Positions 5,674 to 13,454 of a DNA stretch of 23,240 nt are shown here, in pieces. The DNA is taken from assembly GCA_045106875.1 (NCBI GenBank), contig JBGCFK010000390.1, positions 1-23,240 of the forward strand, written 5' to 3'. The notes below the pieces were generated by a model that ran no database searches, was not told where the DNA came from, and saw nothing but the letters and a program-made list of their open reading frames with translations. The stretch is from Thermohalobaculum sp045106875. GTDB taxonomy: Bacteria > Pseudomonadota > Alphaproteobacteria > Rhodobacterales > Rhodobacteraceae. Within the stretch, counting starts at the first letter, position 1; each line of letters starts with the position of its first letter. The translations under genes and the position numbers were made by a program.

Positions 5674-7566
5674 ATGAGCCCTTTCGACAAGGATGATATT
5701 TCATTCGACGAGTTTGACGAAATCGTCAGCCCGCGCCCTGAAGAGACCGATTTCGACCGCGTTGTCGAGGCTGCGGTCAGCCGGCGTGGTTTTCTGGGCG
5801 GCGTGATGGCATTTGGCAGCTTCGCGGCACTTGGCGGCACGATGACCGCAACCGAGGCCAATGCCGCTGCGAACCGTTTCGCGTTTGATGCGATCGGCAC
5901 CAACGGTGCGGACGATATCACGCTGCCTCCCGGCTACAAGATGGATGTGGTCGTCCGCTGGGGTGACCCTATCCTTCCCGGCGGTGTGGAGTTCGATCAT
6001 GCCACGCGCGGCACTGCCGACAGCCAGGCCATGGCCTTTGGTGACAACAATGACGGTATGGACGTGTTCCATCATGAAGGCAGGCTGCTGCTGGTCGCGA
6101 ACAATGAATATACCAACCGGAACATCATATCCGTCTCCGCCGTCGACAAGGTCATCACGGACGAGGGCGACATTGCCAAAGGCATGATGGCGCATGGCGT
6201 CTCGGTCATGGAGATTGATCAGACAGACGGAAAATGGTCGGTGGTCAAGGACAGCCCTTACAATCGTCGCATCACGCCAAAGAGCGAGATGGCGCTGACC
6301 GGGCCGGGCGCTGGGCACGACCTGCTCAAGACAGCAGGCGATCCGACGGGTACGAAGTCCATCGGAACATGGAACCACTGTGGCAACGGCATGACGCCAT
6401 GGGGCACGTATCTGGCCTGTGAGGAGAATTTCAACGGTTACTTCTCCGCGGCTGATCCCGAGCACAAGGTCTCGCCTGAACTGGCGCGCTACGGTGTGTC
6501 GGCCCAGGATTGGGGATACAGCTGGGCGAAGATCGACGATCGCTTTGACGTCTCGAAGAACCCGAACGAACCAAATGTCGCAGGTTACGTAGTTGAGATC
6601 GACCCCAAGGATCCGACATCGACACCGCGCAAGCTCACAGCGCTTGGTCGGTTCAAGCATGAGAACGCCGAAGCCGTGATCAACAATGATGGCAAGGTGG
6701 TCGTCTACATGGGGGACGACGAACGTGGCGAGTTTATCTATCGCTATGTCTCGGACGGGGTCTATGCGGCGGGCGTGCCCACGGATGGCCTGCTGGAAGA
6801 GGGCACACTCTCGGTTGCCAAGTTCAACGAAGACGGCACAGGCCAGTGGATCGAACTGACGCCCGAAAGCACGGGCATGGCCTCGAAGGCCGAGATATGT
6901 ATCCATACGCGGCAAGCAGGTTCGGCCGTGGGTGCGACGACAATGGACCGTCCCGAATGGGTCGCCGCGAACCCGAACGCCGCGGAAGTCTATTGCGCGC
7001 TGACCAACAACAAGAACCGTGGTATCAAGCCCAATGCGGGCGGCGATGAGACCACGGTTGGCGGCCCCAACCCACGTGAGGGCAACAAGTTTGGCCAGAT
7101 CGTGCGCTGGCGTCCGGAAGGCGCTGATCACACGGCCTCGACCTTCATCTGGGACCTTTACGTTTTGGCGGGCAACCCCACTGTGCATTCCGATGCCAAT
7201 GCCGGGTCCGCGAATGTGAACGCAGACAACATGTTCAACTCGCCCGACGGGTTGAAGTTCGATCAGAACGGATTGTTGTGGATCCAGACAGACGGCAACT
7301 ACAAGAACGAAGGTGACTTTGCCGGTCAGGGCAACAACCAGATGCTGGCGGGCGACCCTGTGACCGGTGAGATCCGTCGCTTTCTTGTCGGCCCGAAACA
7401 ATGCGAAGTTACTGGCCTCACATGGTCGCCGGACCGACGCACCATGTTTGTTGGGATCCAGCACCCGGGCGAGCGGGGCGACAGCCATTGGCCCGAAGGT
7501 GGCACCTCTGTGCCGCGCTCGGCCATCATTGCCGTGACGCGCGAAGATGGCGGCTTGGTCGGCTGA
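5674..7566 (+). CDS. phoX: PhoX-family (DUF839) alkaline phosphatase, Tat-exported
   Basis: This 630-residue secreted phosphatase releases phosphate from organic monoesters. PhoX enzymes use a calcium/iron centre rather than the zinc of PhoA. A Tat signal is visible: SRRGFLGG (residues 36-43), a hydrophobic run, and likely cleavage after EANAA near 65. The N-terminal 35 residues before the twin arginine are acidic and usual for this family. The metal-site block NGMTPWGTYLACEEN (238-252) holds C249 and E250/E251. ATG 5674 is chosen for the AAGGAAA site seven to eight bases upstream and because MSPFDKDD is typical. It is preceded by a Pho box and followed by a terminator, so it is a monocistronic phosphate-starvation gene. 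Marine roseobacters commonly use PhoX. Confidence 0.95.
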   Translation: MSPFDKDDISFDEFDEIVSPRPEETDFDRVVEAAVSRRGFLGGVMAFGSFAALGGTMTATEANAAANRFAFDAIGTNGADDITLPPGYKMDVVVRWGDPILPGGVEFDHATRGTADSQAMAFGDNNDGMDVFHHEGRLLLVANNEYTNRNIISVSAVDKVITDEGDIAKGMMAHGVSVMEIDQTDGKWSVVKDSPYNRRITPKSEMALTGPGAGHDLLKTAGDPTGTKSIGTWNHCGNGMTPWGTYLACEENFNGYFSAADPEHKVSPELARYGVSAQDWGYSWAKIDDRFDVSKNPNEPNVAGYVVEIDPKDPTSTPRKLTALGRFKHENAEAVINNDGKVVVYMGDDERGEFIYRYVSDGVYAAGVPTDGLLEEGTLSVAKFNEDGTGQWIELTPESTGMASKAEICIHTRQAGSAVGATTMDRPEWVAANPNAAEVYCALTNNKNRGIKPNAGGDETTVGGPNPREGNKFGQIVRWRPEGADHTASTFIWDLYVLAGNPTVHSDANAGSANVNADNMFNSPDGLKFDQNGLLWIQTDGNYKNEGDFAGQGNNQMLAGDPVTGEIRRFLVGPKQCEVTGLTWSPDRRTMFVGIQHPGERGDSHWPEGGTSVPRSAIIAVTREDGGLVG

Positions 7567-7590
7567 GCCTGCTCAACTGACTGAATTGGG

Positions 7591-7623
7591 GGCAGGGTCG
7601 GCGACGGCTCTGCCTCTTGTCAT
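7591..7623 (+). terminator. Intrinsic terminator of phoX
   Basis: GGCAGGGTCG (7591-7600) pairs with CGGCTCTGCC (7605-7614) over all ten positions (two G-U pairs) around a GCGA tetraloop, followed by TCTTGTCATTT. It begins 24 bases after the phoX stop. The T tract is interrupted, but the stem is strong. Confidence 0.7.
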
Positions 7624-7669
7624 TTCAGTGTTCCGCGTCGATGCTTGCACTTTGGATGGGAACATCATC

Positions 7670-8293
7670 ATGGGCACAGACGAATACAGCTTTGTCACCG
7701 ACGAGACGGCCCTAAGGGCAATGCACCACGCGCCCATGAGCAGGGCGACCGACAAGGTGCTGACTGCGCTCGATCATCATTGCCGTCAGATCATCGAGCT
7801 TTCACCGTTCTGCGTAGTCTCCACGCAAGGCGCGGATGGAGCGGACGTGTCGCCGCGCGGTGATCCTCCTGGCTTTGTTCGGATCTTGGATGACCGGACA
7901 CTTCTGCTGCCCGATCGCGTAGGCAACAACCGCTTGGACGGCATTGCAAATTTGCTGGCAAACCCCCGGCTTGGAATGCTGTTTCTGGTGCCGGGCATGA
8001 ACGAGACTCTGCGTGTCAACGGGATGGCGCGGATCACCGATGATGTGGCGCTGCTCGCGGAAAGTGCGGTTGAGGGCAGGGTGCCCAAGATTGGAATTCT
8101 GGTCACAATCGAAGAGGCATTCGTGCACTGCGCCAAGGCATTGGTGCGCTCCGGACTGTGGGACTCTGAACGGCATATCGACCGTTCCCGGCTGGCCAGC
8201 TATCCGGCGATGCTGCGTGAACATGTAGACGGATTGACCGACGATGAAAACGACCGGCAATCAAAGATCATGGCGGAGAGGGGCCTCTATTGA
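7670..8293 (+). CDS. FMN-binding PPOX-class flavoprotein, DR_2398 type
   Basis: This 207-residue protein belongs to the pyridoxamine 5'-phosphate oxidase-like split-barrel fold. FCVVSTQGADGADVSPRGD (residues 47-65), LLLPDRVGNNRLD (78-90) and LRVNGMARIT (114-123) are hallmark blocks of the DR_2398-type subfamily of probable FMN-dependent oxidoreductases. Their substrate is unknown. The frame stays open back into phoX, but ATG 7670 (MGTDEYSF) is the first sensible start. Its ribosome site is weak. The stop overlaps the TTG start of the DJ-1-like gene by four bases (TTGA), so the two products are translationally coupled and may act together. Confidence 0.85.
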   Translation: MGTDEYSFVTDETALRAMHHAPMSRATDKVLTALDHHCRQIIELSPFCVVSTQGADGADVSPRGDPPGFVRILDDRTLLLPDRVGNNRLDGIANLLANPRLGMLFLVPGMNETLRVNGMARITDDVALLAESAVEGRVPKIGILVTIEEAFVHCAKALVRSGLWDSERHIDRSRLASYPAMLREHVDGLTDDENDRQSKIMAERGLY

Positions 8294-8928
8294 GCACCAC
8301 GTTCGCCATCCTCGCCTATGATGGCATCGAACCCATCGATATCGGGGCAACCTTTGGCGTATTCTCGATGGCCAAACGGATCGCGCCAGAGCTGGGCTTT
8401 TTTGTTCTCTCGCGTGACGGCGGGCAAGTGGAAATGGCAAACGGACTTGGCTTGCTTGCTCAGCACAGATTCGCGGAATGTCCCGAATTTGACGTGCTGA
8501 TTGTTCTTGGCGGTCCTGGTTGGGAGGCCGCTTCCAACGACAAGCAGACCCTCAAGTTTATCCGGGACACTTCCACGACGATCTCATCAGTGTGCACAGG
8601 TGGTATGATACTGGCAGCAGCAGGCGTTCTGGATGGTCTGCGGGCCACCACCAAGCGCGAAATCCTGCTTGGTGAGAAGCGCCCGCTGGACCTTCTTGGG
8701 ATGTACGACGATGTGGACGCTGTCGAGGATCTTATCGTCGATGAGGGCGCCGTGATTACCGGTGGCGGCGTATCGCTTGGTATCGACTTGACGCTCTATC
8801 TGTTGGAGCGGTTTCTGGGTGCAGAGGTTGCCGATGAGACTGCACGCATACTTGAGTATCGCCACGCCAGGTCAGCGAACGCCAAGGCTTTTGGCGAGCT
8901 CAAAGCGCGACCTAAGACGCGGACTTAA
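8290..8928 (+). CDS. DJ-1/PfpI-family protein, isonitrile hydratase-like
   Basis: This 212-residue protein has the class I glutamine amidotransferase-like fold of the DJ-1/PfpI superfamily. The nucleophile-elbow cysteine is C102 in SVCTGGMILAAAGVLDG. FAILAYDGIEPIDIGATFGV at the start and VLGGPG (72-77) are typical. There is no AraC-type DNA-binding tail, so it is an enzyme-like or redox-stress protein rather than a regulator. Isonitrile hydratase and glyoxalase/chaperone functions occur in relatives; the substrate here is unknown. Translation begins at TTG 8290 inside the preceding stop (TTGA), with GGAGAGGGG upstream. The next gene, a RAYT transposase, starts 35 bp downstream. Confidence 0.87.
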   Translation: MSTTFAILAYDGIEPIDIGATFGVFSMAKRIAPELGFFVLSRDGGQVEMANGLGLLAQHRFAECPEFDVLIVLGGPGWEAASNDKQTLKFIRDTSTTISSVCTGGMILAAAGVLDGLRATTKREILLGEKRPLDLLGMYDDVDAVEDLIVDEGAVITGGGVSLGIDLTLYLLERFLGAEVADETARILEYRHARSANAKAFGELKARPKTRT

Positions 8929-8963
8929 CTGATTGTTAGCCATGATCGCCGGATGCTGTGCCC

Positions 8964-9527
8964 ATGCACGGTTGGGTTCCACAAAACTGCCAAGGCGGCA
9001 CTTACTTTTTCACGGTGATGCTTGCGCGTGGTGCCGGACCCTTGTTGATCCAGCACCTAGATCTCCTGCGTATCGCGTACTCGGAGACACTGGCAGAGAA
9101 CCCGTTCCGGACGGATTCGATCGTCATGCTGCCTGACCATTTGCACGCCGTCTGGACGCTTCCGGGCGGTGATACAGATTACTCCACGCGCTGGCGCAAG
9201 ATCAAAGGTCGCTTCACGCGCATGGTCAAACATTCCGGAAGGTTGAAGGACGACGCATTGCGAAAAGGCGAACGCGGTATTTGGGAGCGTCGTTTTTGGG
9301 AGCGCGAACTGGTTTCAGTATCGGAAATTTGCAAGCACGTTGAGTATTGTTGGTCGGATCCCGTGCGCCACCGGATTGTGAAGGCCCCGGCCGAATGGGA
9401 GGCTTCATCGCTGCACCGTGAGATCCGTGCTGGCAAGGTCGATAAAGATTGGCAGGCTGTACCGCTCCATGGGACATTCGGTGAACGGAATGAGAGCCCA
9501 GACCTGCTGGAAACACTTTCAGTTTGA
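8964..9527 (+). CDS. REP-associated tyrosine transposase (RAYT, Y1_Tnp domain)
   Basis: This 187-residue protein is a single-domain Y1 HUH nuclease of the IS200/IS605-related RAYT group. The metal-binding HUH motif is H59-L-H61 in MLPDHLHAVW. The catalytic tyrosine is Y128 in HVEYCWSDPVRH, and GIWERRFWERE is the usual RAYT block in between. RAYTs are single-copy, domesticated relatives of transposases thought to nick and spread REP hairpins. No insertion sequence ends or partner tnpB are seen, but a REP-like hairpin starts two bases after the stop codon. ATG 8964 is preferred; GTG 8958 is an alternative. Neither has a clear ribosome site, so coupling to the DJ-1 gene is possible. Confidence 0.88.
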   Translation: MHGWVPQNCQGGTYFFTVMLARGAGPLLIQHLDLLRIAYSETLAENPFRTDSIVMLPDHLHAVWTLPGGDTDYSTRWRKIKGRFTRMVKHSGRLKDDALRKGERGIWERRFWERELVSVSEICKHVEYCWSDPVRHRIVKAPAEWEASSLHREIRAGKVDKDWQAVPLHGTFGERNESPDLLETLSV

Positions 9528-9529
9528 AA

Positions 9530-9547
9530 GGCGCGAAGCCTTGCGCC
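9530..9547 (+). repeat. REP-like hairpin directly after the RAYT gene
   Basis: GGCGC (9530-9534) and GCGCC (9543-9547) form a stem, extended by AA/TT inside with one bulged G and a GCC loop. It begins two bases past the RAYT stop. RAYT genes are commonly flanked by the REP hairpins they recognise. A conserved GTAG/GGAG-type tetranucleotide is not seen beside it, and no T run follows, so it is not a good terminator. Confidence 0.35.
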
Positions 9548-9633
9548 GCTGCCGCATGCTCACTCGCGATCCCGGCGTCTCGATTGCAGTAAATCCGCTG
9601 GCTCTTCGTTGATATTGGCGCTACTGCGGATTG

Positions 9634-10872
9634 ATGGCACGCACTCAGCTTCACATTGACGAGGTCGACCATCTGCCGACATGGCGCAGGCCCGAGGCGC
9701 TGTTGCTGCTCATGTCAGCGACAGTCTGGTTTGGGTTCTCGCTTTACTTCGTCTTGATCAACAACTTCGCCGTCGAGGTTGCAAACTTTGATGGCGAGGC
9801 GACTGGCTGGCGTGAAAGCGTGCGCGAGATCCCGGGTTTCCTATCGTTCCTCGTCATCTTCGTTATCCGTTTTGTACGTGAACAGACGTTGGCCCTGTTT
9901 GCGCTGCTGCTGTTGGGCACGGCTACCATGGTCACATCTCAGTTTCCCAGCTTCTGGGGGCTGTTGCTGATTGTTTACCTCGGCTCGATGGGCTTTCACT
10001 ATTTCGAAGCTGTGAACCAGTCACTGCAGTTGCAATGGCTCGACAAGAAGACGGCACCACGCAAGCTTGGATGGATCGTCGCTGCTGGCTCGGCTGGGTC
10101 GCTGCTCGCCTATGGCGGCGTGTTTACATCGCGTTACATTCTCGACGCCAGCTATGACGCGATGTTCCTGACGGGCGGCGGCGTGGTCGTTTTGCTGACG
10201 CTGGTTTGCTGGTTGGCCTATCCGAACTTCCAGGGCCGAACGGCGCAGCGCAAGGAGATCGTCCTCAAGTCGCGCTACTGGCTCTACTATGCGCTGGTCT
10301 TCATGGGCGGCGCGCGCCGTCAGATTTTCATGGTCTTTGCGCCGTTCATGATGGTTGAGAAGTTCTCGCTGGAAGTCGAAGGTATGGCTGCGATTTTCCT
10401 CTTCAACTACGTCGCCAACATGATCTTTGCGCCGCTGGTCGGACGGTTCATCCAGCACTTTGGAGAGCGCCTGTCCCTGATTGTTGAATATCTGGGCCTC
10501 TTTGGTGTCTTCTCCCTTTATGTCGGGGTCTACTATTTCAACTGGAGCTGGGAGGTTGCGGCGACCCTCTACATTGTCGATCATCTGCTGTTCGCCATGG
10601 CTTTCGCCCAAAAGACTTATTTCCAGAAAATATCTGATGCTGAAGATCAGGCACCGACGGCAGCAGTCGCCTTTACCATCAACCATATCGCGGCGGTCTT
10701 TCTTCCGGCCATGTTAGGTTATCTCTGGTTGATTTCGCCGGCCAGCGTGTTTTCCTTGGCTGTCGGCATGTCTTTCATTTCGCTCTGCCTGTCGTTCCTG
10801 GTGCCGAGGCATCCTGAGCCTGGGAACGAGACTGTCTGGTCCTCACGTCCGGCGGCAACACCCGCCGAATGA
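9634..10872 (+). CDS. Major facilitator superfamily-like transporter
   Basis: This 412-residue inner-membrane protein has about 11-12 hydrophobic segments in two halves (roughly residues 22-195 and 215-395), joined by a charged loop (QGRTAQRKEIVLKSRYW). This is the layout of an MFS permease. A typical motif A is not evident, so the substrate cannot be guessed. ATG 9634 is preceded by TTG 9631 in frame; no strong ribosome site is visible. The stop overlaps the MATE start as ATGA (10869-10872), so both transporters are translationally coupled. It starts about 106 bp after the RAYT gene, with only the REP-like hairpin and a loose inverted repeat AATCCGC/GCGGATT (9592-9598, 9626-9632) between. 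Confidence 0.8.
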   Translation: MARTQLHIDEVDHLPTWRRPEALLLLMSATVWFGFSLYFVLINNFAVEVANFDGEATGWRESVREIPGFLSFLVIFVIRFVREQTLALFALLLLGTATMVTSQFPSFWGLLLIVYLGSMGFHYFEAVNQSLQLQWLDKKTAPRKLGWIVAAGSAGSLLAYGGVFTSRYILDASYDAMFLTGGGVVVLLTLVCWLAYPNFQGRTAQRKEIVLKSRYWLYYALVFMGGARRQIFMVFAPFMMVEKFSLEVEGMAAIFLFNYVANMIFAPLVGRFIQHFGERLSLIVEYLGLFGVFSLYVGVYYFNWSWEVAATLYIVDHLLFAMAFAQKTYFQKISDAEDQAPTAAVAFTINHIAAVFLPAMLGYLWLISPASVFSLAVGMSFISLCLSFLVPRHPEPGNETVWSSRPAATPAE

Positions 10873-12335
10873 GTGCTGCGAAGTTCACGCGCGGCTCGAC
10901 TATGCGCCATGTCGTCGTGATGACGGTGACGGCGTCGCTTGGGTTGCTCTCGCTGTTTGCGGTCGACGCACTCAACCTTTTCTACATCTCATTGCTTGGC
11001 GTTGAAGAGCTGGCCGCTGCCATCGGCTTTGCAGGCACTATCCAATTCTTCATGATTTCCGTCTCCATCGGCCTGCTGATCGCAGGCACCGCAACAGTCA
11101 GCCGGGCTGAGGGCGCAGGGGACCGGGCCCGCGCGCGTCATCTTGCGACCTCAGCGCTTGTCACAGCGGCACTGGCATTGACGTTTGTCTCTGCGCTTGT
11201 CTGGATATGGCGTGATCCCGCCTTGGAGCTACTGGGTGCGCAGGGCGAGGCCCTCGCCCTGGCCAGCATGTTTCTCGCGATCACGCTGCCGTCGGTACCC
11301 CTGGTCGGCATCGGCATGTGCTGCTCCGGGACGTTGCGCGCAATCGGAGAGGCCAATCGCGCGATGTATGTGACGTTGGGCGGCGGTTTGATTGCAGCCG
11401 TTCTGGACCCCATTCTGATCTTTGGCCTTGATCTTGGGTTGACGGGCGCTGGCATTGCGATGGTGCTGACGCGCGGTGCCATCGCTGCGATCGGTCTTTG
11501 GTTGGTGATCAGCAAGCATGACATGCTGGCCCGTCCCGACATGGCAACATGGCTGGACGATCTGCCCCCGCTGGCACGTCTGGCGGCGCCCATCATGGCA
11601 ACGCAGTTGTCCACGCCTTTTGGCAATGCCTATCTCACTGCGACCGTTGCCGAGTTCGGCGACAGCGCAGTTGCAGGATGGGCCGTCGTCGGGCGCATCA
11701 CGGCGCTGGCCTTTGGTGGCATTTTTGCTTTGGCAGGCGCCGTCGGCCCAATCATCGGCCAGAACTATGGCGCGGGACTATGGCCACGGGTGACCAGCAC
11801 CTATCGCAACGGGCTTATCTTCACAGCGATCTATGTCTGTCTGGCCTGGGCTTTGCTGGCGGCTGCATCCGATCTGATAATCGGGGCATTCGCGTTGCAG
11901 GCCGAGGGCGCCCAGATCGTCTCGACCTTCGCGACCCTGACTGCTGGTGCGTTTGCCTTCACCGGAGCGCTGTTTGTGTCAAACGCGGCATTCAACAATC
12001 TGGGCCGCCCGCTTTGGTCAACCATGTTCAACTGGTCCCGTGATGCGGCGGTGATCCCTCTGCTGGTCTTGCTGGTCGCAGGCGGGATGGGCGCAAGTGG
12101 GGTCGTGTGGATAAAGGCACTTGCAGCTGTTATTGTTGGGACCATTGCGGCAATAACAGGCTGGTACACGGTGCATGCTTTGGCCCGTCGCGGGGCGGCA
12201 CCTCCGCATGGTCCCGCCGACGTGCCTTCACCCGATTTCCCTCCGGCACCTGCCTTTGCCTCTGGCCGGGCCGTCTCTATGATTGCTCCAAAAACCGTTT
12301 CGGAGCCTCTGGCAACCGAAGAAGAGAAACGTTAG
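10869..12335 (+). CDS. MATE-family multidrug efflux transporter
   Basis: This 488-residue inner-membrane protein has two six-helix halves (about residues 15-220 and 238-435), as in MATE (NorM/DinF-like) antiporters, which expel cationic compounds using Na+ or H+ gradients. Segments such as GVEELAAAIGFAGTIQFFMI, PSVPLVGIGMCCSGTLRAIG and FGNAYLTATVAEFGDSAVAG match the family's repeated helix pattern. A proline-rich tail (about 445-488) is predicted cytoplasmic. It overlaps the MFS gene by four bases (ATGA). The ferredoxin gene follows 45 bp downstream, so the run may be one transcript. The substrate is unknown. Confidence 0.9.
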   Translation: MSAAKFTRGSTMRHVVVMTVTASLGLLSLFAVDALNLFYISLLGVEELAAAIGFAGTIQFFMISVSIGLLIAGTATVSRAEGAGDRARARHLATSALVTAALALTFVSALVWIWRDPALELLGAQGEALALASMFLAITLPSVPLVGIGMCCSGTLRAIGEANRAMYVTLGGGLIAAVLDPILIFGLDLGLTGAGIAMVLTRGAIAAIGLWLVISKHDMLARPDMATWLDDLPPLARLAAPIMATQLSTPFGNAYLTATVAEFGDSAVAGWAVVGRITALAFGGIFALAGAVGPIIGQNYGAGLWPRVTSTYRNGLIFTAIYVCLAWALLAAASDLIIGAFALQAEGAQIVSTFATLTAGAFAFTGALFVSNAAFNNLGRPLWSTMFNWSRDAAVIPLLVLLVAGGMGASGVVWIKALAAVIVGTIAAITGWYTVHALARRGAAPPHGPADVPSPDFPPAPAFASGRAVSMIAPKTVSEPLATEEEKR

Positions 12336-12380
12336 ATACCCGCGAACAGGACGTTTGCAGGGACCAAGAGGACAGCATCC

Positions 12381-12704
12381 ATGCCCAAGATAACTTACAT
12401 CGAGCACAGTGGAACCAAACACGAGGTCGAGGTCGCAGAAGGCCTGACTGTCATGGAAGGGGCTGTTTCGAACAACATTCCCGGTATTGATGCAGATTGT
12501 GGCGGGGCGTGTGCATGTTCGACGTGCCACGTCTATGTTGACCCGACCTGGGTCGAGAAGCTCCCGGCAAAGGACGATATGGAGATCGACATGCTCGATT
12601 TCGCATATCAACCGGACGAATCCCGTTCGCGCCTGACATGTCAGATCAAGGTTACGTCCGCTCTTGAGGGTCTGGTGGTTCAAATGCCCGAAAAGCAAAT
12701 CTGA
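12381..12704 (+). CDS. Adrenodoxin-type [2Fe-2S] ferredoxin
   Basis: This 107-residue cytoplasmic electron carrier has the vertebrate-type ferredoxin cysteine pattern C-x5-C-x2-C-x37-C: C40, C46, C49 and C87 (DADCGGACACSTCHVYV and RLTCQI). C44 is an extra cysteine inside the loop. Such proteins donate electrons to cytochromes P450 or take part in iron-sulfur assembly. No P450, reductase or isc gene lies nearby, so the partner is elsewhere. The start ATG has AAGAGGA upstream. Its TGA overlaps the next ATG by one base (TGATG), implying coupling with the secreted FG-GAP protein, an unexpected companion. Confidence 0.95.
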   Translation: MPKITYIEHSGTKHEVEVAEGLTVMEGAVSNNIPGIDADCGGACACSTCHVYVDPTWVEKLPAKDDMEIDMLDFAYQPDESRSRLTCQIKVTSALEGLVVQMPEKQI

Positions 12705-13441
12705 TGCACCAAGCCGCGCTTTGTGTCGTGCTTGCAGTGGGTTGGATACTCCAACCCATACCTGGTCATGCCGAGGATAAAGTTGTCTGGGGCTGTGATG
12801 ATGCAGGCTATACGGGCGAGACGCGGGAATACCGGCATGGCGTGCTGGGCGACGATATCGAATACAAAACTCTCGTGATGCGGCTGGACACCGGTGTCGG
12901 CAAGATCACCGCGTCGCTGGACTTGCCTGACGGGCAGGTGTTCGAAGATATCGCGCCCCGATGCGGAGACCTGGACGGTGATGGTCTTGCCGAGGTTGTG
13001 ACGGTTGTCTCGGATCCCATTGGCGGTGCGCGATTGGCGGTCTACTCGCCGCGCACTGGACCTTTGGCGCAAACGCCGCCCATCGGGCAGGGGAATCGCT
13101 GGCTTGCACCCATCGGGATCGGCGACCTGGACGGTGATGGTCAGAACGACGTGGCATATGTGGATCGGCCGCATTTGGCAGGGGTTTTGCGTGTCTGGAC
13201 CTTACGCGAAGGACAACTTGCCGAAATTGCCAACAAAAGCCGCTTTTCCAACCACAGAATTGGTCAGGACTTCATCACAGGCGGTGTGCGTGACTGTGGA
13301 GACGGTGCTGCGCTTGTGTTACCAAATTTTGACTGGAGTGCGCTTATGCTGGTGCGCCTGCGGGAGGGGGAGCTTCTTGCAGAGCGCATCGGTAGCGAAA
13401 TAACCGAGGACGCCATTGCGCGCTCCTTGGAGTGCAATTGA
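12704..13441 (+). CDS. Secreted FG-GAP/VCBS-repeat protein
   Basis: This 245-residue protein has an N-terminal signal peptide (residues about 1-23, ending GHAED) and is presumably periplasmic. Two calcium-loop repeats of the FG-GAP/VCBS type are seen: CGDLDGDGLAEVV (87-99) and IGDLDGDGQNDVAYV (139-153), with related strands around them, suggesting part of a beta-propeller. Five cysteines in the mature part (31, 87, 198 and 244 among them) could form disulfides. No catalytic motif is visible. Its ATG overlaps the ferredoxin stop (TGATG), and the amidotransferase gene begins 13 bp after its stop, so it sits within a tight operon. Function unknown. Confidence 0.8.
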   Translation: MHQAALCVVLAVGWILQPIPGHAEDKVVWGCDDAGYTGETREYRHGVLGDDIEYKTLVMRLDTGVGKITASLDLPDGQVFEDIAPRCGDLDGDGLAEVVTVVSDPIGGARLAVYSPRTGPLAQTPPIGQGNRWLAPIGIGDLDGDGQNDVAYVDRPHLAGVLRVWTLREGQLAEIANKSRFSNHRIGQDFITGGVRDCGDGAALVLPNFDWSALMLVRLREGELLAERIGSEITEDAIARSLECN

Positions 13442-13454
13442 AACCGGAGACCAC

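Noticed and set aside
5701..7488. Long open frame (595 codons) on the minus strand
   Set aside because: It is exactly antisense to phoX, whose motifs and signal peptide are clear. In GC-rich genes the antisense frame often lacks stops. Its translation shows no domain or signal.
8964..9527. A complete IS200/IS605 insertion sequence
   Set aside because: No tnpB, no matching left and right end hairpins and no target signature are seen. The protein block pattern fits a RAYT rather than IS200 TnpA.
9592..9632. Inverted repeat AATCCGC/GCGGATT as a terminator before the MFS gene
   Set aside because: The loop is long (27 bases), the stem is short, no T run follows, and the right arm reaches the MFS start codon.
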